Positions 11,540 through 22,920 of a stretch of DNA of 64,000 nucleotides are shown in pieces; the stretch's first letter is position 1; every line of letters starts with the position of its first letter. The DNA comes from Neckera pumila (taxonomy: Eukaryota > Streptophyta > Bryopsida > Hypnales > Neckeraceae): the NCBI GenBank assembly GCA_963969595.1, contig OZ018408.1, positions 5,515,823 to 5,579,822 of the forward strand, in the 5' to 3' direction. The position numbers and the translations under genes are program-made. The notes below the pieces were generated by a model. That model was not told the DNA's origin and ran no database searches. It saw only the letters and a list, made by a program, of their open reading frames with translations.

Positions 11540-14500
11540 TTCGGGAGTGGACTCTGGATACCGTGGTCAGCATAAGTTTGGCGTGCCGGGGATGGCGACC
11601 CCGCTAGGTCAAGGAACCGGGCTTCAAGCGAATCTGCAGGGTAGCACAACCCCGGCGAACATGTATGCGGCGGCAGCTGCTGCCATGTACATGGCGCAGC
11701 AGAACCCGTATTATGCGAACATGAACCCTGCAGGTGTGTATGGTCCGCAGTACGGTTTGGGTGGTTACCCCGTGAACCCTGCCATGCTTGCCCCTATGAT
11801 GGCCGGGTACCCACCCCCTGTTTTCGATCCTGCGACTGCGGCTGCTCTTGCGAGCATGGGCGTGAGAGCCGGCGTGCCCGGTTCTCCTGCGCAAGCTGCC
11901 GTGGAGATGCAGAATCTTTACAAGTATGGCGGTCAAGCCTCGCCCCAGATGCACGATCCCCTTTATTTGCAGTACGCTCGAGCGGCGGAGGAGGCCCGTG
12001 CAGCTTCCCTGGACCCGTCCCTATTGAGGAATTACATGTCGGGAGGTCATGTCGATATGGTGGAGCTTCAGAAGAACCAACTGAGCGCGATGCTGGGTTA
12101 CAGCGCCGAGCAGAAGTCTCAGTTTGCGAGGGCGGGTTCCCTGGGTATCCCGATCGCGAGCCAGAAGAGCGGTTCGGTGAGCCCTGCGTACTATGGCAGT
12201 CCTCCCGGAGTGGGCATGGTGGCGTTCAACAACTCTCCCCTGACGAGCCCTGTGTTGCCCGGTTCCCCGGTGGGTCCAGGCAGTTTCGCCATGAGGCGGG
12301 ACGAGCGCAACATTCGTCTGCCTTCCGCATCCAGGACGAGTTCCGGGAACATGGGATCCGGCGGTGCCACCGCGTACGCAGGGTGGCAAGCGCAGAAGTC
12401 GAGCGAGACGGCGGAGGAGGTGCGTGGCTCTTCGTTGTTGGAGGAATTCAAGAACAGTAAGACGAGGAGATTCGAGCTGTCGGACATCTCAGGGCACGTG
12501 GTGGAGTTCAGGTATGGCCGGTTCACGTTGTATGTGCTGTGAGGTCTCGGTTTTGGTTGTGACATTGACGAGAGGCTCAGGAGTCGAGAAGTGGCGCGGC
12601 TTATTTATGGATTGGTAACGAATCGACCTGCGCGTTGGACGTCGTGAAGTGTGAACGATGACCGAGTTTTCTCTGTTGTTCTGCAGTGCCGATCAGCATG
12701 GGAGTCGGTTCATCCAGCAGAAACTGGAAACCGCGACTCCGGAGGACAAGAACATGGTTTTTCAGGAAGTGCTTCCGCGAGCTCTGACGCTAATGACGGA
12801 TGTTTTCGGCAATTATGTCATCCAGAAGGTAGGAGGGATTGCTGGATGCGGTTGGAAATTGGAAGCTTTGTGTGTGCTTGGATAGATTCTGCTGTCGGAT
12901 GGATCCGCTGGTTTGAGAGCAGTCGGCTTGGTTGGAGAGCCTATTGTGTAGGCGGTCACTGCAGCTGAGGACCCCGTGTTTTTCTGTTTGTGTCGAAGGC
13001 TGGAAGCTTGACTTGTTTTTTATTTTTGGCGCAGTTCTTCGAGCATGGGACTCAGCAGCAGCGAAGAGAGCTGGCAAGTCAGTTGGTGGGGCATGTTCTG
13101 GTGTTGAGTTTGCAGATGTACGGCTGCAGGGTGATTCAGAAGGTAAGGCACCTGGGTGCGCTGTGAAGGGTCTGATGGACGTTGAGTGTTTAGAGCTGAG
13201 ATGGTTTGAAGGCAGTCGTTGTGGAGGAGTGAGCGATGGGACTTTCCTTTGGTATGAAGCGTGGGATGGGGCATCGAACGGAGGGGTTGGCCATTGGACC
13301 AGCGTCATTGATGTGTGTTTTGGGCATGTGGTCAGGCGCTGGAGGTGGTGGATTTGGACCAGCAGACTCAGTTGGTGTCGGAGTTGGATGGTCACGTGAT
13401 GCGATGTGTGCGAGACCAGAACGGAAACCACGTGATCCAGAAGTGCATCGAGTGCGTGCCCCCGGACAAAATCCATTTTATAATCTCTGCGTTTTACAAT
13501 CAAGTGGTGACGCTTTCCACGCATCCGTATGGATGCCGTGTGATCCAGGTACAGCGCTATTCCTGGCAAGGCACTATCCTTTTCCTTGGTGTGTGTTGAC
13601 ATCGTATTTCTGATGGCCCCGTTTGGAGTCTTCCTGTGGTGCGGACTGTTGATTCTGGACTGTTTGGTCCGTTGATTCAGAGGGTTCTGGAGCACTGCAC
13701 TGACGAGCAGAAGCAGAAGGGAATCATGGAGGAGATTTTACGTTCCACCTGTGCTCTTGCTCAAGATCAGTATGGCAACTACGTGGTCCAGGTCAGTTTC
13801 GTGGCGCTCGTATTGTGTCTCGTGAGTTTCAGCGCTTTATTGTAGTTTGTTGGAATCGTGACTGTGACAAGGTCAGGTGTGTGCTATGGCATGATTTTCT
13901 GACGTGTGTATGGTTTCAGCATGTGCTGGAGCACGGACGCGATAATGAGAGAACTGAGATCATAACGAAGTTGGCCGGCCAAATTGTACAAATGAGTCAA
14001 CACAAGTTTGCGTCGAACGTGGTGGAGAAGTGCTTGGAGTATGGTGGTCCGGTGGAGCGCCAGATTTTGATTGACGAAATGCTTGGCCTTACCGACGAGA
14101 ATGAGCCGCTGCAGGTACCCGGGGAAGGTGGTTGAGAGTGAATTGGTCAATGATGTTGGACATTGGTTGCTTTGTGTGTCAAACCATGAAAGCAACGGGC
14201 GTAGTCTTTTGGTCTGGTGCAGCCTAGGTTCGTGCTGGAACGCTGCATGGAATTCCGAGTGTGCATTGGGGGAGCGTTTGGTTGCTTGCTTGCAGGAAGG
14301 ACGCACATCCGTTTCTTGGATTGCCGTTTCTGTGATGGATCGTGCTGTCGCAGTTGCTGCGTGTCACGACTGCGGTCTGATCGAAATTCCTTGCTAGAAA
14401 GATGCTTACCAGGAGGTGTCTTTTTCATTTTCATTTTTTTGCAGGCTATGATGAAAGATCAATTTGCCAACTATGTTGTCCAAAAGGTGCTGGAGACATG

Positions 14501-14841
14501 TGACGAGTCGCAGCGTGAACTATTGCTCGGTCGTATTCGAGTGCACCTGCATGCACTGAAGAAGTACACGTACGGCAAGCATATCGTTGCACGTGTGGAG
14601 AAGCTGGTCGCTGCTGGCGGTGAGTGTTCTGTTGTGATGGGTCCATGCTTGATTACTTAGGGCAAGGATTTAAGGAATTTTTTTTGTCGATATCTGGTGT
14701 TCTAGTGCATGGCCCATGTTCGAAGGCCCTTGTTGGTCGCTTCGTGTTTTGGTGAAGCGGCCGCTGGGCTTACTGGAGTTGTTTTTGCGTGCAGAGAGAC
14801 GAAGTGCTGCCTACATGGCGCATAATTTGGCTTCCACTTGA
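9532..14841 (+). CDS. Pumilio/PUF-family RNA-binding protein, 11 coding exons
   Basis: Exons: 9532-10230, 10470-10788, 10958-11337, 11484-12511, 12687-12828, 13035-13142, 13336-13548, 13681-13791, 13920-14114, 14445-14619, 14795-14841. All introns are GT/AG and phases agree; total 3417 nt, 1138 residues, starting [10 protein letters not shown]. The N-terminal half has the plant Pumilio hallmark [11 protein letters not shown] at the start of exon 2, then Gln-rich tracts (about residues 412-448 and 475-484). The C-terminal Pumilio homology domain (about 785-1135) has eight repeats with core triplets SRFIQ, NYVIQ, CRVIQ, NHVIQ, CRVIQ, NYVVQ, SNVVE, NYVVQ. By the known PUF code these read UGUA(U/N)AUA from repeat 8 to repeat 1. 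Family role: cytoplasmic binding of mRNA 3' UTRs to repress translation or speed decay. Longer than typical Arabidopsis PUM proteins because of the Gln-rich region. No break seen. Confidence 0.93.
11173..11283 (+). repeat. CAG/CAA tract coding poly-glutamine
   Basis: Mixed CAG and CAA codons in frame in exon 3 of the Pumilio gene, broken by a few L, E, V and R codons. A second, purer CAG run lies at about 11508-11534 in exon 4. The intervening intron sits between the two tracts. Mixed CAA codons should limit slippage in the first tract; the second is more likely to vary in length. Confidence 0.85.
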
Positions 14842-15600
14842 GCCCGGTGGAGGCTTTGTTCGTTGCTGGCTTTTCGAGGGGCGGAAGGGTATCACCTGAA
14901 GGCGATGTTCTTGCGTGTTGCCTTTCTGTGCCCTCCTGTGTCATGGCGGAGAGTTTCTTTCTTGCGTGTTGAGCTGAGTGTGGGCAAGCGGGACCTGGAA
15001 TAGCAGCTTTTGGCATGGTGGGCCGAGAGCATTCGTGAGCAGTACATAGTGTAATAGTGTAGGATTGTACTCAGTTGGTGTTTGAAGGTCGGGAGAGGGT
15101 CTGGGTGAATCCCATTGCATCTGGTGCCGGCGTGTATCTTGTGTGGATGTCTGTTATTAGTCGGTGTATCTATAAGTCCTAGGTCTATATATTTGGAGGT
15201 GGGCAGGCCGTGAGTAGTGCCGGCTTCATTTGCTGTTGGATCCACCCTGGGTCTCTCCCTGGTAGTGTGAATGGGTAGGGAGCAACGTTAGTGTGTGAAA
15301 AGAAGGAAAGGGTCGAGGCAGGAGTTAGCTGTAACGGGCGTGTACAAAGAGCCCTTCGTTCTGAAGTGTACAGACAGACTGACAATGCGTAGGTCTTGTG
15401 GCAAGACGTTGGTTTTGAAGGATCGGAAGGGGGTTGTCGTAGGACTCTCGTCCTTTCCTTGCTAGTGCTGCTACCGAAGGTTGGTTCTTGTGCAGCTATT
15501 GCGCCAGGGCCCTCGTAATGTAAATAGGGCGCCCTTTAACTGCAAGGGCCAGCTGGCAATGTCTTAATTCTTTTATCCTCAATGTTCAATGTAGTGTGGA
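14842..15600 (+). promoter_or_regulatory. Probable 3' UTR of the Pumilio gene
   Basis: Sequence after the TGA at 14839-14841 keeps an intermediate G/T-rich composition until about 15600, then becomes AT-rich intergenic DNA. No open frame with recognisable content. No clear AATAAA; the end of the transcript is inferred from composition only. Confidence 0.4.
15519..15526 (+). promoter_or_regulatory. Canonical Pumilio response element (UGUAAAUA)
   Basis: TGTAAATA fits UGUANAUA exactly, the target predicted from the eight repeats of the protein encoded just upstream. It lies about 680 bp after the stop codon, in the probable 3' UTR. A chance match to 8 bases is possible. Confidence 0.45.
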
Positions 15601-15609
15601 CTTGTGAGT

Positions 15610-17150
15610 ACCTTTTATTTATTGACTTCATGGTTCTTTTTGTTTACATTAATCAAAACATTCATCTTTTTGTGGGGACTAGGTGAGGCATTGAGAACAG
15701 ATATTGCGATTTTGTATCTTGGGTCCATCAGACTGAAATCACGAAGTTTTGTTGACTATTACTGCAGCTTTTCCCATTGAAACTAGCAGCACCCACTTTT
15801 TTTAGTCCCACTCCCTCAAAGGTTGAATCTCCAGAATTTTTTGATGAGGTTACTATAATAGCAAACTCAAGGGAAATGCACCCCAAGTGGTTTTGTAATT
15901 TTCCAATGCTCTAGTACTATTTTGCAAATTTTCAAACACAAAATGTTTCAACTTCCATTGGTTGCTTTAAAAAACTCCTCACCTTTCATTGGTTGCTTTC
16001 TCAAAACTTGTGGTTTAGTATCTTGAGAATGTTCATCAAGGCCATTTTTAGGTGTCACATAATGGAATGAGTCTCTTTTGATGTATTTGCTTCTTTATTG
16101 CACTCATTTGCTTGAGACGCTAGACTATTTCACAAATGTTGCGGAAATATTTTGTTTTGAAAAACAGTTTCAATTTTTTGGTCAATATTGCATGAACCAA
16201 CTACCAAGTCCCTCATAATGAGTCTTGATCTGTATAGGATCTTGACCTAAATCACTTTGACAGTTTGGCATGGAAACTACAAATTTTGGCAACCTTAACA
16301 AACAAGAATGGTATAACCAAAAGGGAAACAATTGTTAATTTATTGGTTAGCTAAACCCCACATCCCTACTTCAACCAAATTCTAACCGCATACAACTTGA
16401 CCCTTGCAGAAAGATGCTAGTGAGTCAGCCAATATTTCCTGACAACTAATAAATGATACCACCAAGACAACCAATAATATATTTTGATAGCAAGACCCTA
16501 ATCAAATGCCACCCAATACTAATTGTCCCATAGATGACTTCATTTGAGAATGTATAATAGAAAAAAGCATTTTTGCAACCAATTTTTTTTAATTGCTTGC
16601 TATGCTTGTACATTTTACAATGAGTAATATAATAGATTCCTTCACTATAGTATTAGTGCCTTTTTAAAAGAAGAAGATGCTTAATCGACAAATCACATTT
16701 CTTGCTATTGAGTCTTGATGTGAATTTTGGCTATGAAAATGATATTTTGTTTGAATTCAAGTCTAAGTAATGAAAAGTAGCTTATCACACTAAATTTGGT
16801 TTATATAGTGACGCTGTATAGTATTTTATACATCTATGTTGAGAATTCCAAAGTTTTTAAGTTAGTTTTGTATTTGCTATGTATTTTCTTTCTTTTTTTC
16901 TTAAGAAGTTCACAAAAAATTTCAATATTTTCCCAAAAAGTTTGAATTTAAAAAAAATAAATTGTAACAAACATGTGATTTCATCTCTGAAAAACAAACA
17001 CAATTTTTTTCATTCATATCTAGTTGCGAGAATGTGATAGACAATCCTACATTTAGTTTTACTAGTGTCATTCTAAGGCTTGAAACACCATGTACTTTAC
17101 AAAATAAGAGTTTAAACAACTTACAATATTTGTGTTCAAAATGAACTAAA
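15610..17150. other. AT-rich intergenic DNA, no gene seen
   Basis: No recognisable coding, RNA or repeat structure on either strand. Confidence 0.5.
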
Positions 17151-17157
17151 ACTACTG

Positions 17158-17225
17158 TGGATGATGGCCAAATGGTAAAGGACTTTCGATGGATCTGTAA
17201 AGTTCCTGGTTCAATACCATATACT
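17158..17225 (+). repeat. tRNA-like head, possible SINE 5' end
   Basis: TGGCCAAATGG (17165-17175) fits the Pol III A box (TRGYNNARNGG) and GGTTCAATACC (17208-17218) fits the B box (GGTTCRANNCC). Their spacing is close to that of a tRNA gene, but I cannot fold a proper acceptor stem, so a tRNA-derived SINE head is likelier than a tRNA gene. The 3' end is not defined. No second copy was seen in the window. Confidence 0.4.
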
Positions 17226-17796
17226 GACATTACCTACATGGGGGCTTCCTTGTGCTAGCGCTCGAGGAAGGGATTTGTTCCTCCACCTATTCTTGGCAAA
17301 GATACCTAAGGTGTGTAATTCCTAGGCTTTCTCACGTCATGTTGCCTTAGGTTGTGTTGTGTCAGTCCAATAGCATTTGTCTTAGACAATCCACGAAGAC
17401 AATGAATACTATTAATGTCTACTCTAATACAAAAGATATGAACTCTACTAAATCCTTCATGGATTGAATCAACATTGGTATTATCCAATGGACGTGTCTT
17501 TGTCAAATTAAAGACATGGAGGTCGCATTCTTATTTACAATTTGGCAACTGCCAATATAGAGTGGAAACAGTGCATGTTGGATTGCAGTCCACTTCATGT
17601 TGAGTTGGGATTGTGGAGATTGCAATCCAATCCATTACGGAGTGGAAACAACATATGTTAGGTTGGGGTAGGGTTGGGGTTGCAATCCGGTCTAGAGTTG
17701 GGCAAGTCCCAATATAGCAAGGGAATTAATAGTCATTTTCCAAGATTCATAAGCACAAGCATGGAAAATACAATCACCACCAAGAAATTTCACATC

Positions 17797-18642
17797 TTAA
17801 CCCCTAAAGGACCGTTGTCTGTTTGGGGGACAAATGTGTTTTTGGGCAAGTACCTAAGGGCTGAAATTTTGTCATGATTTTTGGAAACTTTTTTTGAAGA
17901 TAGAAAAACTGATAAGCTTTGTGGGAATATACTTTCTTTCACAATCGATGCCTGGGAAAAAAAGTTATGACCAAATAAGCTCAAAACAGGGGATGGCAGG
18001 CAACCTGGGCAATACAAAAAATGGACAATTTTTTTTTTTTTTAAAATATTTTTTTCCTCATAGATTATGTTTTTGTCTATTTGGAAAGCTTTGATGTATT
18101 TCATTTGGACTGGTTATGAGAAAGTTATAGACATTCTTGTTTTCTGAGCAATTAGAGCATCTTCTTGAAAAAATAATTTCTAGGATGCATTTATGAATGC
18201 AATTTTTCAAATTTTTCAGTTTTTTTTTTTGCATGGTTTATATTACTTGCTAGAACAATCTCACCATTGGAATTAGTGCATTTTAATTCCATCTAAAATA
18301 TATGAATATTTAGATTTTCCTTCTATCTTGTATCTACTTCTACTTAACAATTTTTTTGAAGAATGATAATTAAGATTTATTGAATTTTTTTTTTCCCCTA
18401 GACTCTCAATTCAATTCTCCATTACAAAGATTTAAATCTCAAAATTCTGTAGTGCAAAAATTTTAAGTTAAAAATGTTCAATGTCAAAAAATCTAATCCG
18501 ACCCACTTTTATACTAGTTAGGTGTAAGATCCTTTGGTTCGATGTGGAAAAAAAACATTTTTCAAATTTTTTATTTTTCTATAGAAATGGTAGTTTTGAG
18601 TGTTTTTTGGTAGAAAATAGACCTCGGTCCTTTAGGGGTTAA
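17797..18642. mobile_element. Non-autonomous TTAA-flanked transposon, copy 2 (best ends)
   Basis: 846 bp with an 18-bp perfect terminal inverted repeat, TTAACCCCTAAAGGACCG at 17797 and its exact complement ending at 18642. The outer four bases are TTAA on both sides. No other flanking duplication is visible, which supports TTAA as the target duplication. The right 130 bp match the left end of the copy at 2443. The left interior differs from the other copies, so the family has recombined interiors. No transposase frame. Confidence 0.78.
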
Positions 18643-18775
18643 ATATGATGATGATTTTTGGCTGCATTTCTACCAAGTATATTTATTGATTGTAGCAAGT
18701 TCACCCCCCTATGCTTGTGTAATCTATGAAGCATGGTGATAAGGCATAACAAAACAATTGCAATGCTACTTAGGT

Positions 18776-19398
18776 TTAATCCCTAAAGGACCAAACGGCA
18801 TTTTTTTGGCAACATAGCAATTTTGGGCAGCTCACTACGAACAGAAAGTTTATTCTTTTTCTTTGAAAATTCCACACAGCATGTGCCCAAGGAGTAGTTT
18901 TAAGGCCCAATAGTTTTCAAAACTTTTGACGACATAGTTAAAAAGTTATTGGATGATATGTCATTTTCAACGGTTGGCGGGCAGCTCAAAAAAATTCTGA
19001 AAATTCACTTTTAAAAAAATTAAAATTTGAAATTGGTTTCTAGATTTATATATACTTGTCAAGCTTTGAATTATTCCATTTTGATTTATGAGATGAAAAT
19101 TATGGGATGTTCTAGTTTGCAGGCAATTATAGATTCCCTATTCTAAAAAAAACTTTGAAGTCCTTTATTTAACTCAATTTTCAATATTTTTTTGGGAAAA
19201 AAAATCATAGGATTTAGATTGTTTATTACAACATTACACCTATTGGGATGGACATTTTTCAGTTCTATAATCAAATTTTTAAGAATTTCATGTTTAGAAT
19301 CATTATCTACTTCTTTCTATTTACTATTTTTTTCCAGTATGTTGTACAATTCCTCAAGCATGTATCCAACTTGCTTTGATGAATGAATCCAAAGAGTA
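18776..19398. mobile_element. TTAA-type transposon, truncated copy 3
   Basis: Begins TTAATCCCTAAAGGACC and follows the minus-strand sequence of 2740-3375 for about 600 bp, including the phrases tttttttggcaacatagcaa and caacttgctttga. The similarity stops at about 19398, where a different sequence leads into the tandem array. The second terminus is missing. Confidence 0.7.
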
Positions 19399-19572
19399 AC
19401 CAAAATACAAAATACAAAGGTTGTGAACAATGTTCACATGTACAAAGAAAATCCAAAAGCATGTCATGAAAGCACAAAAAAAACATGAAAACACTACACA
19501 TGGACAAAAAATAGCAACTAAATAAGATCTATGCATAACCTAATCACAAATAAAGCATGACAAAATTGAAGA

Positions 19573-22500
19573 AGAAATGGTGAAAGTTTCAAAAAGTCTC
19601 CAATACTCCTACAATTTGACATGTAGGTGCCTAATACAATAAGCTACATATACACAAATTTATGAAAAGTTTCACTTGTCCAAGCCAAAGTTGTGACAAA
19701 ATTTACTCAACTGTGATTAATGTGACTAATACTTTCCAAGGGTATTAGTCACATCAATCACACTTAAACCAATCTCCTAAAATACTTGCCTTATATATTT
19801 GAAAATAGTCCTACAACTTTCCAATAGTTGCAACTAATCCTAAGCAAGAATTCCAAGATATAAAATTAGAAAGTTCAATGCCAAATCCTATTTTTATTTT
19901 ATTATAAAGTTTAAACAATCCAAAAAAGGTGAAGAATTTAAAAAGTGTCCAATGCTCCTATAATTTGACATGTAGGTGCCTAATATAGTAAGCTACATAT
20001 ATACAAACTTTTAAAGAGTTTCACCCGTCCAAGCCAAAGTTGTGGCAAGATTTACTCAACTGTGACTAATGTGTCTAATACCCCCAAGGGTATTAGTCAC
20101 ATTAGTTACACTTGAACCAATCTCCTAAAATACTTGCCTTATGTATTTGAAAATGGTTCCAAAGTTTTCCAGTAGTTGCAACTAATCCTAAAACAAGCAC
20201 TCCAAAATATAAAATTAGAAAGGTCAATGCCAAATCCTATTTTTATTTTAGTATCGAGTTTAAGCAATCAAAAAAAGGTGAAGAATTCAAAAAGTATCTT
20301 ATGCTCTTAGAATTTCACATGTAGGTGCCTAATATAATAAGCTACATAAACACAAACTTTAAAAAAATTTCACCCGTACAAGCCAAAGTTGTAACAAAAT
20401 TTACTCAATTGTGACTAATGTGACTAATACCCCCCAAGGGTATTAGTCACATTAGTCATACTTGAACTAGTCTCCTAAAATATTTGCCTTTTGTATTTGA
20501 AAACGGTCTCACAACTTCACAAGAGTTGCAACTAATCTTAAATAAGCACTCCAAGATATAAAATTAGAAACATGAGTGCCATATCCTATTTTTATTTTAA
20601 TATAGAATTAAAACAACCAAATAATCAAAAAATGGTGAAAATTTCAAAAAAGTGTCTAATGCTCCTACAATTTCACATGTAGGTGCCTAATATAGTAAGC
20701 TACATACACACAAACTTTTAAAAGTTTCACCTATCCAAGCCAAGGTTGTGGCAAAATTTACTCAACTGTGATTAATGTGACTAGTTATACTTCCCAAGGA
20801 TATTAGTTACATTAATCACACTTGAACCAATCTCCTAAAATACTTGCCTTATGTATTTGAAAACCGTCTCATAACTTCCCACTAGTTGCAACTAATCCTA
20901 AGCAAGCACTCCAGCACATAAAATGAAAAAGGTGAATGCCAAATTGTATTTTCATTTCAATATGAAATTAAAACAATCAAAAAATGGCGAAAGTTTCAAA
21001 AAGGTGTCCAATGCTCCTACAATTTGACATGTAGGTTCCTAATATAGTAAGCTATATAGACACAAATTTTTAAAATGTTTTACCCGTCCAAGCCAAAGTT
21101 GTGACAAAATTTACTTAACTATGACTAATGTGACTAATACCCTTGGGGAGTATTAATCACATTAGTCACTTAAACCAATCTCCTAAAATACTTGCTTTCT
21201 ATATTTGAAAACGGTTCCAAAACTTTCCAATAGTTGCAACTAATCTTAAACAAGCGCTCCAACATATGAAATTTGAAAATTCAATGCCAAATCCTATTTT
21301 TATTTCAATATAAGTTTAAAAAGTCAAAATATGGTGAAACATTCAAAAAGTGTCCAACGCTCCTATAATTTGACATATAGGTGCCTATTGTAGTAAGCTA
21401 CAAATATACTCAGTTTTTCAAAAAGTTTCATCCGTCCAGGATAAAAGTTGTTACAAAATTTATTCAATTGTGACTAATGTGACTAATACCCCTGAATGGT
21501 ATTAGTCACATTAGTCACACTTGAATTTGAATCTCCTAAATACTTGCCTTTTGTATTTGAAAATAAATTCAAAACTTCCCAATAGTTGCAACTAATCCTA
21601 AACAGAGACTCTAACATATGAAATTAAAAAGGTGAATGCCAAATCCTATTTTTATTTCAGTATGGAGTTAAAACAATAAAAAAATGGTGGAAAATCCAAA
21701 AAATCTCCAATGCTCCTACAATTTGACGTATAGGTGCCTAATATAGTATACTACATACACACAAACTTTTAAAATTTTCACTTGTCCAAGCCAAAGTTGT
21801 GACAAGATTTACTCAAATGTGACTAATGTGACTAATACTCTGAAGAGTATTAGTCACATTAGTCACATTTAAACCTGAATCTCCTAAATTCTTGCCTTTT
21901 GTATTTGAAAACGGTCCCACAATTTTCCAATAGTTGCAACTAATCCTAAACAAGCACTCCAGCATATGAAATTAGAAAGGTGAATGCCAAATCCTATTTT
22001 TATTTTAGTATGGAATTAAAACAATCAAAAAATGGTGAAAATTTCAAAAAGTCTCCATTGCTCCTATAATTTGATGTATAGGTGCCTAATTTAGTAAGCT
22101 ACATAAACACAAATTGTTTAAAAGTTTCACTTTTCCATGCCATAGTTGTGGCAAAATTTACTCAACTATGACTAATGTGACTAATATCCCCCAAGTGTAT
22201 TAGTCACATTAGTCACATTTAAACTAATCTCCTAAAATACTTGCCTTTTGTACTTGAAAACGGTTACAAAATTTTCCAATAGTTGCAACTAATCCTAAAC
22301 AAGCACTCCAACATATGAAATTAGAAAGGTGAATGCCAAATCCTATTTTTGTTTCAATATGGACTTAAAACAATAAAAAAATGGTGGAAAATCTCAAAAA
22401 GTGTCCAATGCTCCTACAATTTCACATGTAGGTGCCTAATATAGTAAGCTACATATACACAAATTTTTAAAAAGTTTCACCCGTCCAAGCCAAAGTTGTG

Positions 22501-22920
22501 GCAAAATTTACTCAATTGTGACTAATTTGACTAATACCCCCAAGGGTATTAGTCACATTAGTCACACTTGAACCTGAATCTCCTAAATACTTGCCTTTTG
22601 TATTTGAAAACGGTCCCAAAACTTTCCAATAGTTGCAACTAATCCTAAACAAGTACTCCAAGATATGAAATTAGAAAGGTTAATGCTAAATCCTATTTTT
22701 TTTTCAATATGAAATTAAAATAATCAAGAAATGGTGAAAAGTTCAAAAAACGTCCAATGCTCCTACAATTTCACATGTAGGTGCCTAATATAATAAACTA
22801 CATATACACAAATTTTTAAAAAATTTCACCCGTCCAAGCCAAAGTTTTGACAAAATTTACTCAATTGTGACTAATATCTCTCAAGGATATTAGTCACATT
22901 AGTCACACTTGATCCAAATC
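19573..22920. repeat. Tandem array of ten ~350-bp units, each with a long hairpin
   Basis: The phrase tattagtcacattagtcac or a variant recurs near 19743, 20091, 20441, 20801, 21151, 21500, 21848, 22198, 22547 and 22888, a spacing of 341-360 bp. Each unit also has atgctcctacaatttgacat, taggtgcctaatatagtaag, ctcctaaaatacttgcctt and atagttgcaactaatcct. In every unit the core is an inverted repeat, GTGACTAATGTGACTAATAC facing its complement with a 2-10 bp loop. Hairpins: 19713-19761, 20062-20109, 20411-20458, 20768-20819, 21121-21169, 21470-21518, 21819-21866, 22168-22216, 22518-22565, 22867-22897. The last unit has a shortened hairpin. No open frame runs through it. Confidence 0.9.

Noticed and set aside
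19573..22920. CRISPR-like or coding interpretation of the regular array
   Set aside because: Units are ~350 bp and diverged with no short repeat/spacer pattern, and the genome is eukaryotic; no frame spans units.
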